DNA of 64,000 nucleotides from Turnera subulata (lineage: Eukaryota; Streptophyta; Magnoliopsida; Malpighiales; Passifloraceae): the NCBI GenBank assembly GCA_028386065.3, contig JAKUCV010001844.1, positions 1 to 64,000 of the forward strand. The letters are read 5' to 3'. The position numbers and the translations under genes were made by a program. Below, in pieces: positions 46,181-57,861 of the stretch (positions are counted from its first letter, which is position 1; every line of letters starts with the position of its first letter). The notes beneath the pieces were generated by a model. That model ran no database searches and was not told the origin of the DNA. It saw only the letters and a program-made list of their open reading frames with translations.

Positions 46181-46853
46181 TTATATATCATACTAGGATT
46201 TGTAATTTAAGATTTAATAATAACAATTTTAAAGTATAGATTTTGGAGTTTAAAACTTAGAACTAATATTTATAATTTTAGAATGCAACATTTTAGAATT
46301 TAAGATTTAATACATGTAATTTTAATTAGTTTATGATTTTTAGGTTTTAAGATTCAGTGATCAAGGTTTATAATTTTAAGACTTAAAATTTATGATGTAT
46401 GAAAAGACCTAATTAATTTGAATTATGATAAATGGGATCATAGTGACTATTTAAAATCATTTGAGGGACTAAAAATTTTTAATTTAACATCCAAAATTGA
46501 TAAAAAAAAAATTTGATATAATTAATTAAAAAATGAGACTTGGTTAAATATTTTTAGAATTGTAAGACTCAATTGAAGGATTATCTAAATTATTGATCTT
46601 CAATGGAGATTTTCAACGTTGGAGGGGTAAACAAGATAATAAGTTTAAGTGGTTCTTATGCTTCCGTAATTGTAGATGCATTCTCTGTGATTAGAAATAA
46701 TCAAAAGGAGGGGATAAGTAAAGTTATAGGATTAGGACCCAGTAATGTTCGTTTTTTTGGTTTGTTTGATGTGGATCACAGGAGTAATATCATTAGTATG
46801 AAACTGTGGTTACAGAATTTCGGTGCCGAATATATTCTCTAGTTTTGGTTTCA
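46181..46853. other. AT-rich sequence with one unassigned 79-codon frame
   Basis: Mostly AT-rich with repeated aatttaagattta words. An open frame at 46,603-46,842 (start MEIFNVGGVNKIISLSGSYA) ends 12 bp before the MULE target site. It has no recognisable domain and normal-looking composition; it may be an exon fragment of an element or gene cut off by the MULE, or chance. Confidence 0.3.
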
Positions 46854-47229
46854 TTTTTCAGATGGTTAAAAAGCTTATCTTGTCCCTCTAGTTAATTGAT
46901 TTTGCATTTGTTGTCCCTCTTTGTTTATTTTTACTTGTATTGTCCTCAAGTTTCGTTTTACCGGGACACATGGTCCCTTTTACACCCTATAGCCGGTGTT
47001 TTGCTGTGGTACTGACAAGTGTTCTGTGGACCCGTGGCATTTCCTATTTTTTATTCTTTTTTATTCTTTTCTTTTCACTTTAATTTAAATTTTAATTTTT
47101 TTAAAAAAAATAAATTAGTTTTAATAGTAGAAGGTAGTGGTCCCGCACACTAATTGTCTGGGAGAAGAATACCTATCCTTTCGTCTTTCTTCTTCCTTAA
47201 AACCAAAGAAAAAAACTTCTTTTTTTCCA

Positions 47230-47450
47230 CCAGTTCTCGTTGTGCAATAGTAGCCATTTGACCATCAGCTATGGCGAGAAGGTGCTGCACTTCGTGGCGA
47301 TCGATGTCGGTGAGTGGAAAGCACGAGACAATAGGGGGCCCTTCTCTGCCTCCTCTCCTCTCTCCTACTTCTACGCCTCAATGTTCTCCGATTGGGTGAT
47401 GTCGGTGGCGATGGGGGTGAGCGCAGCAGCCCACTCCAGTTGTCCCTTCG
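47230..47450 (+). other. Captured gene-like sequence in the MULE, left part
   Basis: GC-rich, gene-like DNA (ctatggcgagaaggtgctgc ... gggggtgagcgc) between the left TIR and the solo LTR. It resumes after the LTR at 50,939. The donor gene was not recognised; a frame starting at 47,240 is open to the LTR. Composition contrasts with the AT-rich TIRs. Confidence 0.5.
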
Positions 47451-49559
47451 TGTAACGCCCCGATTTTTCCATAATTTTATTTATGGAATTTTTAGAATTT
47501 TTAATTCCAATTTTACCCTCGTGAGTTCTTCGGAGTTTTGGACCTATGGGTGTTTAATTACCTCGAATTACTGAGTTTTATGTCGGGTCTCTTCTTTAAT
47601 CGGGCCTTCGTTGGAGTTAAATTGGGTTCCGGGGTTGGAAGTTAGGCTTTTAAGTAGTTTTAGTGAAACTACGTCGTTTTGAGCTATAAAAAAAAAACTA
47701 AGGGAGGTTGACATAGGGCGGGTTGACCGCGCCCAAGCTCAAAACGGCGTCGTTTTGAGTGGGCCGGACAACCCTAACCCTAACTCTCTTCTTTTCTTCC
47801 TCTCTTCTCTCTTTTTCTTTTTCTCTCTTCTCTTTTTCTTTCTTCTCCCGTGTGGCTGCTACCCTCCTTCTCTTTTTTTTTTTTCTCTCTATTCTCTTTC
47901 ACACACAAACCTGAGCCGCCGTTCACCTTTCTTTTCCTCTCCATCGCACGTCACCACACCCATCATCTTCTCCTCCTCATCGAGCAGCCGTGGCACGCTC
48001 CTCAAGCCGTCCTTGTCGTTGCTGCATCGTGGAGAGGAGGGACTTTGCCGGCTCGGTGCGCCTGGGCAGAAATCTCGAGGAAGGAGCTCGGCTTGCTGCA
48101 GTTGAACATGCAGGTAGGCTGCCATCCTTCCCTTTCCTCTTTTCCTTTACTCGGTTTGGTCCGGTGATGAGGTGAGGGGTTGTTCTAATCGGGTGTATGT
48201 GTTTGTGTTGTTGGCTCGTGTGTGTTGCGGATCGGGTGGTGGTGCGGTTTGTTTTTGTTTCGTAACTGGCAGAGGACTTGCTGGGTTCGATGGATCCGAG
48301 TTTGGGGGTGAAAGATCGACTAGGTTGCAGATCCGGGTCGTGGTGCCCTGTTGACGGCCGGATCCGTGACGGAGGCGAGAGTAGTTCCTTTGGCCGTGAG
48401 GTTTTGGGCTCGAGTTTTGGCGTTATTGGGCTGAACCGTGACCATTTTGTGTAGCTCCGACCTTGGACAGTGGGATTCCTTTTCCGGTAAGGGTCCGATG
48501 TTTCAGTTTGCTATTTTAATTTGTTTTGGTGCAATGTTGTTGTTGTGTTGATGTTTTGGGTGTCGATATGTGGGTATCCGGGTTGGATTTGAAGTGTTGG
48601 TGCTGATTCGTGGTTGTCGGGAAGTTTCAGCGAGCTTAGACACTGTTCCGGCGGGGTTGACCGGAATCCGGCGTCCTGGGTACTGTTCCGGCGAGCTCGG
48701 GTTCTTTTTGGCGAAGTTCGCGCACAGTTTCGGCAAGACGATTCCTTCTCTAGTTATTAACGGTAATTCCCGGTTGGGCTTGTATTTAATTTTGTACATA
48801 TCATGTACGGGAAGTTTGTAATCCATGTATCGGAAAGAAACAGAAATAGTGGAAACCGAGTGTGATGAGTTGAGTGACGTGGTCGAGTTAAGTCCGACAT
48901 GCATAGAACTCCTAGGTCCGGTATTATCGGGCTCGGGTAAGTTTTTTTAAAAAACGGGAGTTAGGAAACTGGGCTCAGGCCCATTAACAAAGCTCTATGA
49001 CCTTTAAGTGATAAAAATAGATTATAAGAGATGGGCTTTAAGCCTAGGGACATTTATGGACTTTAATGGTGGATTTTGAGGAAGTGGGCTTTAGGCCTAG
49101 TGACCTTGTGGACTTTAGGCCCAATTAAAAGGTAATTAACTTGTGATGGGCTTTAGGCCCAAACTTGGGGGAAGCGGGAATTGGGTTCTAGACCCAATGG
49201 TTAACTTGGTAATTTAAGTTACGCCCTTAATTTTGATCAAGTCATTACACCAGTGGGCGATGGATTCGAAAATGGGATCTGTGAGATTTACAAGGGTTAT
49301 TTGGGCTAAGTTATATCTATTCGTAGGATGCTATGTGCATAGGAATGTGAGGCGGATTGTGGCTTTAGCTTCCGAGGCAATCGTTATGACCAAGGTGAGG
49401 ACATATAAACCTGTATATGCTTCACCGTCTGCGGTACTCAGGTTGATAGGCTTGGTACATAGTCTGGTAAATGATTTGATTCTGCAAGTATTTTATGCCT
49501 GGTTTAGCCTGTTGTGATGCATGCTCTAGCTGTGTTGTGTGCCTGTTTATGTATTTCGT

Positions 49560-49705
49560 TGCCGAGTTAATTGTTATGAGCTGATAATGCCATGCTGATA
49601 ATTATGAGCTGTTAATGCCATGCTAATTGTTGTGAGCTGATAATGCCATGTTAATTATTTTGGACTGACAATGCCATATTAATTATTTATGGGCTGGTAT
49701 TGCCT
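49560..49705. repeat. Minisatellite, unit about 31 bp (gagctgataatgccatg)
   Basis: About five imperfect units with core (g/a)(a/g)gctgataatgccatgct, decreasing in similarity to the right. Confidence 0.85.
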
Positions 49706-49869
49706 TGTTTATGATATGTGCTATCATGCCAATATCATGTGTTCTTGTGAGCCTTAGGCTCAGTTTAGAGACTCTCTGGTGGCACACCACCTGTAAACAC
49801 ATTTTGAGTATTGCTCTATACATAAGTCATAACTGATAACAAATAATTCAGAATAACTTATGATCTACT

Positions 49870-50190
49870 GTGGGGCTGTTGACCGGTAGCACCGAGAGGG
49901 AGAGAGGGTACCCCTCGGGTCCTGTTATGATAGTGAGCAGTACTCACAGAGATGGCGACGAGGGGATTGATGGGTACGACCCTCGCTTAGTATAATAGTG
50001 AGAGTACCCCTCACAGAGCTGGCACCTTGGGAATTGTCGAGTGTACCCCTTGGTTATTTGTTACTACCTATTCCTTTGGTGAGAGCACCCCTCACAGAGC
50101 CGGCGACTTGGGGATTGACGGGTGTGCCCCAAGATTCTTGTTATTGTATTCCTTTGAGGAGAGCACCCCTCCTAGAGCTATCGGCCACTT
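49870..50190. repeat. Minisatellite, unit about 80 bp (gagagcacccctcacagagc)
   Basis: Four imperfect units with a gagag(t/c)acccctca(c)agagc core followed by cttgggga/ttg and a gggtgtgccccaag-like part. Two overlapping frames through it are shadows. Confidence 0.85.
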
Positions 50191-50938
50191 GGTTGTAGTG
50201 GTTTGCTTTTTTCGGAATGTACCCATTCCGGTGTATTGATATATATATGTTCTATGTTGGGCATACGCCCTGGGGAGCTGGCCAGTCGCTACCGCGCCCG
50301 ACGCACACAGTAGAGGGCCCTAATAAAATACGCTAATAATACCATTAAGCATAACTATAGTAAGTTGAATAAAGATAAATATGGGTGTAAAGTCTGATAT
50401 GGACTCTGTATTGTGCACTGTGTCTTGTTTGTGCACTGTGGCTGGTATTGCCAGATACTGATGTATTCGTGGTTGATTGGTACTAGTATATTTTGGTTTA
50501 TTTGTTTGTGGTGAGACAGTGGTTGGTCTCACCCCATCATAGTTTTTACACAGGTTAACCGAACGTGGATCAGGGACGCATTCAGGTAACAGAGCCTACT
50601 TCCCTTCGGGGACGGATCCATAGGTTGACACTCCATATGTTAGCGTTTGCCATTGGACTCGTTATTGATTTCTGCTGCATAACTTATCGGGATGCTGTTT
50701 GTTATATTTGGATTGATCATTTGTCATCCCGGTTGGTTTGCCGGTGTTTACTTGGCTTGCTGAGCCTGATTTATTTTTGAGTCTTTTAGTATCCCGATGT
50801 TTATTTTGCTATTGTGTCATATTGATGAGTTAATTTACTCGGAGGTTTTCGGCATCCCTGAACTCAAGGGCATTTCTGTCTTTTCATTGTTATTCATGTT
50901 TTGTATATTTGGTTTTGGGTTGCGGTCGCCTCACTTCG

Positions 50939-51210
50939 CACTGGCGGCGACGAGTTAGCTCCTCCAGCTCATCCACGACGACTCAGCTATCGGTCTCTAT
51001 CGTCGATGACGTAGGGACGAAGACCCTATGGCTTTCCTCTCGATGAAGACCACGTCGGCGCGTGTTGCCAAGCCTGTTGGATCTAGCTCCGGTGACAGCA
51101 TTGAACAACTTCTCCTGCAAATCACACCAGATCCATCTGTTGTGGTTGTTCCTCCCGCTCTCTCCTCCGATGATGGCACTGCGCATGAACAACAACGCAC
51201 TAACTGGACC
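50939..51210 (+). other. Captured gene-like sequence in the MULE, right part
   Basis: Continuation of the captured segment after the solo LTR. A frame at 51,028-51,234 reads MAFLSMKTTSARVAKPVG and LLLQITPDPSVVVVPPALSS, composition like a plant coding exon. No family was recognised. It ends before the AT-rich right TIR. Confidence 0.4.
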
Positions 51211-51801
51211 TGTTTTCTTTTTTTTATTATTTAATGATCTTGCTTTTGGGGTTGCATCTCCATTCTGTTTCTCTTTTTAATCACGATCTACATGTATTGA
51301 GTTGTTAGTTGTGTTGTTTTTTATTAGATTTGATTGATCTATTGTCGCCTTAGATTGTACTGTTGTTCTTCTAGTTGAACATGATTGTTTTGTCATTTGT
51401 GGTTGAAGCTGGAGCGGCAAAACCATGGATTTCATGATTGTTTTCTGGTTGCGTGATCGAAGGGGATGAATTGAACGGGGTTGAAGGGATGAACGGTTTT
51501 CTAATTTTAATGTGCAACCCCAACACATTTTATTATTAAAACCGATTTATTTAAATACAAAAAAAAAGTTTTAGAAATTAAATTAAGGAACAAAGAATAA
51601 AAAATAAGGAATGTTGTGGCCCCCCATGGGACACGTGTTAACACCACAAAGAAGCACCGGCTATAGGGTGTAAAAAGGACAATGTCTCCCGGTAAAAAAG
51701 GACTTAAGGGACAACATAAGCGAAAATAAATGAAAAGGGATAACAAATGTGAAATCGATAAACTGGAGGGACATAAAAAAACTTTTTTACCTTTTTCAGA
51801 T

Positions 51802-52645
51802 GGCAGCTGGCAGATATAACCCATGAATCTATACAAAAGAAAAAGAGGCAAAACAATTATCTGAATTCTTAACCCCATGAACAGATCAACTCAAAAATTA
51901 ATTAAAACTGCAGAAGAAAACTCATGAAAGAATAAGATAAAAGTAATTGAAAACTTGGAAACATCCTCAAGGCTTGACAAAAAAATCTCATACAATTTTC
52001 ATTAAACTAATTCCTGCTACTAGTGGTGCAGGATACCGCTAAAAGAAAGAAACGAAAGCTACTAAAAGGAGTTATTTTCTAATTGAGGCATGACAGTCGG
52101 AAAACTTTGACTTTTTAGAGCACCTGCACTTCTAGTTCCACAAGCAGATCTTTTTTTTTTTTTTGTCTGAGTTCCACAAGCAGATCTTGATGTTCCTTGA
52201 AAAGGCCAGCCGCATGGCAAAAGAAGTGGACTAAAGCCTTTTTTTTCATGGTTGTGTTTGCCTTTAAAATTAAAAATTATCTCTGCATAAAATTTTGATC
52301 TCTTTACATCTTCTTATTTTTCTTTTTTTGGTCTACCTAACCAAAATTCGGTGAGTAATGTTGATGTGACAAATTTTTTGTTTTCATCCCACCGGGATCT
52401 TCCACCTTAATGACCTATTTTGATCTCCTAGCTGCTTATATGTCACGGAAATAGCAACTTCCTTTTTTTTTTTATCATCATGGAATTAGGAAATTCTTCA
52501 GGAACAACAAGCAAGCAACACTCCAAATGGGGAGCCGTACGTTCAATAATATTGTCGAAGAAAATAGATATATAAGAAAAAAAACATTGAACAGTCATCA
52601 AATACATACATAAATATAAATTCAGTGCCCGATCAATACATTAAG
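51802..52645. other. Array sequence after the MULE, no gene
   Basis: AT-rich; from about 52,430 it rejoins the shared 3' flank of the gene family (aacaacaagcaagcaacactcc near 52,503). Nothing else recognised. Confidence 0.6.
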
Positions 52646-53634
52646 TGGAAATTCAAAATGCTCTCAACATGAACACTATTCATTCTCTTCTTCCTCCTCC
52701 ATCTTCCCCATCTTAATGCTCTTATACCCACATGTAATCATCCTCAAGTTTAAGATGTAAACCCCCACACCAATCATCATCCACAAGCTTGGCTTTCATG
52801 TTCATCTTCTCCACTCTTCTCCATATTTCTCTTTTTCTTTACCTCCAAATCTACCAAATTAATTTGGCTCTCCTCCCATAACCTATCATCTTTCTTTCTC
52901 CCATCAGTTCATGAATTTTAGTTCCTCCTGGGTGCGGATTAATCTTAGTATTTGAGTTTAAGTTAGTTCGAAATTGAATTCTCTAGGGCCGTTTTGGTCT
53001 AGTTCGTGAGCTGGATTGTTCTCAGTTTCGGTTTCTTCGACTCTCCTTTCGAGTAGCTTCCATTGATAATGGCTATGGTGGAAAGTGGCAGCGGCGGCGG
53101 CAACAGCAGTGGCGCTGTTGGTGGCGACAGTGAAAAGGAGGGCGACGACGAAGGAGATAGATCCGACCTGATTTTTGGATCAAGTTGGATCTCGTTTGTT
53201 TCTATTGGTTGAGTTGGAGCAAAGATCTCAAGTACGGGTCTTTACCCTTTGTTGAAGTGTCCCTGGTTGCACACCTTGGAGCAGCAACTAGTTCTAGTTG
53301 TTGTTTGGGTGGTGTATCCGGCATTAGCCGGACCCCTCTTCGTGAGGACCACTACACTATTCCTTATTCACTTCCCATCACTGGTATCAAGTTGTACTTG
53401 GTGCAAGTTATTAAGTGGGTTCTTTGCCTTTCTTTAGAACGGTTATCTATTTTTTTATGTCTGAGTAATATTTATGTAATGTCCTATGCTATAGTTAGTG
53501 TCCATTCTTTTCAAGAAGTTTTAGTGTCTTTAATTATTGTAATTCATATTAGTTGTGTTAGTACTAGACTATATGTCTTGCTATTATCTCGGTTTGGTCT
53601 ATAAATAAAATTCTATGTTCCCGAAAAAAAAAAC
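52646..53634 (+). mobile_element. Retroposed poly(A)-tailed insertion (processed copy or non-LTR element)
   Basis: An insertion of 989 bp ends with an A10 run (53,624-53,633) preceded 14 bp upstream by the polyadenylation signal aataaa (53,604-53,609), and is flanked by acattaag (52,638-52,645 and 53,635-53,642). The paralogous copies at 43,255-43,290 lack it. It begins with a pyrimidine-rich leader, then an ATG frame at 53,070 (MAMVESGSGGGNSSGAVGG, followed by acidic residues) that soon stops, and a 139-codon frame with several hydrophobic runs (53,185-53,604). These features point to a reverse-transcribed mRNA. The parent gene was not recognised. Confidence 0.75.
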
Positions 53635-53778
53635 ACATTAAGAGGAGAAAATAAAGCAAGTAACATGATCAACCGTCCAATGTGATACACATTATAGTTC
53701 AACATATAATTTTTCCTCCTAGCAGGAAAGGAAAAAACATTGCCAAAGGTGACAACGTGACATAGAGCAACAATTCCT

Positions 53779-54879
53779 CTATTGCTTACAGGGGTTAACC
53801 CTAATGAAAGACGGATAGTAACAATAATCTCTGTTCAGCTTCTTATCAACTATTATAGGCTCACATATCATCGCAGCTTCAAAAGTCTGGCGCTGCTGGG
53901 TAGATTCGTTGATGAGGGTGAAAGTTAAGAAAAAGAGTTCACACCAGCACCTGTACACATTTGCGGATTCAACTCCCTGAACATTTGCACAATTAACATC
54001 CTGGGCCAATGTATGTTTCCCACCCTGCAAGAATGCATAACAAATGGAAAATGGTAGACTTGGATTAATGGCAAGATAAGAGGATAGACATCCCTGTAAT
54101 ATCTATTACTGTCCCTCTAAAATTAGGGAAGAAGGGCAAAGAGATTAACAAAATACCGTAATGTTGTCGATCCATGAAAGAGCAAGATGCGCACACTTTT
54201 CTATTCTTGGGGAGAGCTGCTCTACAGGAACTCGGAATTTGGGATCACGATACTGATGGAAGGGTCGAATGATTACAAAAGGGAGATCGGAATTGGGAGG
54301 GAGATCAACTGGAACCTTAAAACCCTAATGATTAATTAAGAATAAAAAAGCCGTATCAGTAGTCACGTAGATAGTCAGCTAAAATCAATACATGAAACAA
54401 ACTATGAAATTAAATTAAGAAAAGACTTTGTGTGAAGCAGCTAAAGAAGAAGAATATCAAACCATGGTCTTTTGGATGGTTTTAAAATAATCTCGAAGTA
54501 TATCCTGATGTTGGTCTGTTAGAGTGGCCAAAAACTTGTCAAGTATTTCATCGGTAGGAGCAACAAAAGCTCCTTTGAACAGGGTTGCTTTGGTGATGGG
54601 TTGCTGCTGTTCCAATTGCTCGTTCAGAAGCCAGCGTGGTGGATACCAGAAGGAGTTGAAGCAGACTCCTCCTTCATCCAGGGAGCCCACATACTTTCGC
54701 TTGGGCTTCGAGGGGTCAGGGTTAGGAGGACGAGGATGAAGTTTCAGATAGTAGTCTGCTATCAATTCCTCGATTCCTCCCTTCTCTTCTGGCTCAGACA
54801 CTGTATCTACATTATCTTCTCCCTCTTCTTCCTTGGAGAGCCTGGACTTCTCTTCCGGATGAGATGTTTCAAAAGACAT
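53779..54879 (-). CDS. Unrecognised three-exon gene, apparently intact
   Basis: Exon 1 54,879-54,463 (139 codons, MSFETSHPEEKSRLSKE), exon 2 54,315-54,157 (53 codons), exon 3 54,024-53,779 (82 codons with stop). Introns start ATG/gtttga and ACG/gtattt and end ttttaag/GTT and ttgcag/GGT; all junctions are in phase 0. An in-frame ATG at 54,906 could extend the protein by nine residues. The product would be about 273 residues, soluble, acidic at the N-terminus (a Glu/Asp-rich stretch at residues 15-40), with ADYYLKLHP, FNSFWYPPRWLL, EILDKFLATLTDQH, PNSDLPFVIIRPFHQY, RIEKCAHLALSW, CWCELFFLTFTL and RQTFEAAMICEP. No signal peptide, no membrane segment. I do not recognise the family; the paralogues at 26,530, 40,989 and 43,405 help define it. 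Confidence 0.75.
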
Positions 54880-56420
54880 GGTAATGGTTTCTGCAAAGAC
54901 AAGCATGCATCCAAATTTTTTTAAAAAAAATTATTACGGAGAAGAAGAACAGCATCCTCATTCTGATGATTCAATCAATATTAACCACAGGAACTAATTA
55001 TTGAAACAAGACAGAAAAAAAGAAATAGTTAAACAAGACAGAAATTCATCCAAGTTCCAACAGGAAAAGCACCGCAGAATTGATGTAATCTCATGATTGG
55101 CAAATTGTTTAAAGATATAATGAGAAAAGTAAATCCATATACAGAAATTGCATACAAGTGAACTCACACGATTAGATGTTCCCCAACAGCGACTTAACTG
55201 ATAGGCACAATCACCCAATAAATTGTGCCATACTAAAAGAAAAAAAAAAGATTAGGGTTTTTACCAAATCAAATATGTTAATTACAGGTCGAGAGCCGAA
55301 AGTTGAAACGACGTTAGCAGTGCACTGGCTATGGGAGATTGGAGCTGGCCGATTGATGGTGTAACTTCGTTTCCTGTTTTTTGAATGGAACCTACCGGGA
55401 CTGAGAAAGACAGAGGACTAAGACTAATTGTTTCAACGGTCCGTCAGGGGCCCAGATTGGAAAAAAAAAAATTTGAAGAAGAGAGGGGTACACTTGAAGA
55501 TTGGGTTAAGTTTTGTTTGGGCTTAACTTTGATTTGAGCTGAAAGGATATGAAAAGGACACACACGATAACTGGGCTGGAGAAAGGCTTAATCATCCACC
55601 TACCCTACCCTCCCAGTTTGACACTAGCTTAAAAAAAAAAAAAAAAAAAAGAGAGAGAACAAAAGACTAGAAACACAAGCACAGGAAACAATAGCTGGAA
55701 GTCCTAATATAGTATGAATAAAATGCTAAGAAACAAAAAAAAAGGTTCAAACTTCAAATTCAAAGAGCTAAAACTGAAAGTTGCTACAGTGCACCTTGAA
55801 TACCATCTTTACTAATTTGGAAGTGAAGGTTTTATTACTTCTCCTCCCCCAATGGAATGCATTAGGGAAATCCAACAAAGGAATTGAAGTATCTCTTTTT
55901 TATTCATCGAGAAACAAATTTTGCAGGAGTTACTACCGTGGGAATGTAATAAGGTAATTTCCGTTGATGCATTTTTTTCGAGAAAATAAAAAATATATCA
56001 TTAACTGAAAGTTGCCACAGTACACATATAGGTTTGCTTATTAAAAAAAAAATTGTGAAAATGTTCTATAGAAATAAACATGGAAATTTTCATCAAAAAA
56101 AAAAAACATGGAAATTTTCTATAGCTAACGATTACAAGCTCTCATGTCACTCCAACCGTGATTAATGAGCTAGTAAAACCAAATCAGGAAAAAACAAAAC
56201 CTTAACTAGAAAGCACAATTCTGGGGCATTAATAGCAATATCATATCAACATCAACATGGATGAATTGTTTCTCTAAAGGTTGATTGATTTATGATACTG
56301 AACAATTTTTACTTAGTAAGAATTTTAATTAGCTTTTAATAAGTAACATTATGGATGTTAAGAAACTAGTATGACAAAAATCAGTATCACATAAAAAGGA
56401 TGATGTGGGGGTGGGGGTGA
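54880..56420. repeat. Upstream region of the intact gene; second copy at 31,906-33,350
   Basis: 54,900-55,335 parallels the upstream sequence of the other gene copies (ttgaaacaaaacaac-like words near 55,297). 55,335-56,420 is repeated at 31,906-33,350. No frame is conserved between the copies, so it is regulatory or neutral DNA. Confidence 0.7.
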
Positions 56421-56532
56421 AAGAAACGTAATTTCAACAAGTCCATTTTCCCTTTGCCATTGGTGACTTGAGAAGATGGCATGCTCCGAGGCTTGTGTGT
56501 TTTCAGTGATTAGGGCGACATTTGGGAGAGTT

Positions 56533-57231
56533 TTACTCCTTAGTCTGATCAAACTTTATCTCTCCATTTTGAAGCCGAAAGAAGACCAAAGGGAAACCGA
56601 AACTGAAGGTCACTAAGATCAGCATTCCTGCAAACTCCAATTGCTTAATTAATTGTGGCTTTTGAGCAAGAACGTACAAGTTGATCACAAAAAGTCAAAA
56701 ACATAAGCAGCTAGCTAGGTCCAAGAACTTTACCATATTCAACATATTTTGGGAAGTTCTTGTTCTTTGTTGCCAAGGGATGCTTTGGCTCACATGTACA
56801 GGCTTCCAGATGCAAGAGCATGGAAACGACAACCAACCCACTCCCAGTTTTTTCCCTCACAACTCTTTCACTCAAATCTAACGACCAAAAACCAGCTTTT
56901 CCTCCACTGCTAAAATCTTCCACTACAACTTTGACAAACAAGAAAGTACCTAACAGTACTGTCATCTTCGCTATTTGCCTCACTATTCTTTTGGACGAGC
57001 CTGACCGATTCATCAGGTTCACTAAACAAGCACAGGCATAGAGGGGGAACCAAAAGTACCAATCTGCAAATGAAACAATAATGTGAAAAGCAAGAACCAG
57101 ATCAAGTACTACATAGAAAAAGGTCAGCTAAAGGGGGACTGACCATGGTCATTTAACTGGACACTTGCAGAGTAAGCAAAGAGTGAAGCCATTAGAACAG
57201 AACACACTGCAAATACTGTAGAAGATGCCAT
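56533..57231 (-). CDS. TMEM220-like membrane protein
   Basis: Complete gene of three exons: 57,231-57,144, 57,063-56,734 and 56,627-56,533, giving 170 residues. Junctions CATG/gtcagt ... tttgcag/ATTGG and ATATG/gtaaag ... tttgcag/GAATG restore the reading frame (each splits a codon). The start MASSTVFAVCSVLMASLFAY is a membrane segment (residues 3-23), followed by SVQLNDHDWYFWFPLYACAC, the N-terminal signature I associate with TMEM220 (VQLNDPD-type), then hydrophobic stretches at 60-77, 102-115 and 140-156. Function of the family is not known to me. A Cys-rich insertion at 117-124 (ACTCEPKH) is noteworthy. Codon use and the lack of stops support an active gene. Confidence 0.85.
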
Positions 57232-57861
57232 TTCCTCCACCTCCAAAGCTCAGATATCGAGGCAGTGGATCAAGAAAATGGATAGAGCCATATAGGTCAA
57301 CGCCTCATATACATTTTGATGATCAACCACCCCCCTGTCACCTGTATTCAACGTTGTTTATTTTATTTAAGAGATTAACGATTCAATGTTCCTGTACATG
57401 CCGTCCCATGATAACCCAGTCCAACCAACATCATGCTTTTCAATATTATTTTAAACATCCCTTCATTATGCAATTTGCTAGTAATTTTTTTGGTTATCAT
57501 TATTATTATGCTCATAAACCGACTTTTGCTAACTTTAATTTCAGATTTGCTAGGGTTGCCGCTTGATAGATTCACTGATATTAATGCAAGGCGGCCTTGT
57601 CTCCTGGCTAGTAACGTCCATAAAACGTTACCTGCGCAAGAACACATGCTGATTAAATTAAAACAGTAAGGAATGGAATCCATGATCAAATCCCCATAAT
57701 ATATGAAAGGAGGAAATTAAACGAACAAGACAATTCAGGCTTTTGGATCAGTGATGTTTCTATGTGGGTAAGATCTGGAAAATGACAACAAGATGGGAGG
57801 GAACAAGGGATAGCGTATAGCTAGGGACCATGACCACATGGGTGAAATAGCAGAGTTGGGT

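Larger units (their letters stand above)
47451..50933 (+). mobile_element. 3.48-kb solo LTR (gypsy type) nested in the MULE
   Basis: It begins tgtaacgccccgatttttcc and ends ggtcgcctca, with TG...CA ends, and is flanked by a perfect 5-bp duplication cttcg (47,446-47,450 and 50,934-50,938). It has the features of the long LTRs elsewhere: a pyrimidine-rich leader (47,780-47,900), GC-rich stretch, repeated ggcccaat/gggctt words, and near the end ctcaccccatcat and acggatccatagg. No internal coding region. The two minisatellites at 49,560-49,705 and 49,870-50,190 lie within it. Confidence 0.9.
46864..51791. mobile_element. MULE (Mutator-like) element, Pack-MULE type, 4.93 kb with nested solo LTR
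   Basis: Long terminal inverted repeats of about 265 bp (46,864-47,130 and 51,530-51,791) share ggt(t)aaaaag at the tips, gtccctc(t/c)agttta-like words, ttttaccgggaca and acaccctatagccggtg. Both ends are flanked by tttttcagat (46,854-46,863 and 51,792-51,801), a 9-10-bp duplication as expected for Mutator elements. The interior without the LTR is about 0.9 kb: 47,131-47,450 and 50,934-51,529, GC-richer and gene-like. No MURA transposase, so it is non-autonomous. Confidence 0.9.

Noticed and set aside
56760..57041. Plus-strand frame of 93 codons.
   Set aside because: Antisense shadow of exon 2 of the TMEM220-like gene, whose splice sites and signature are convincing.
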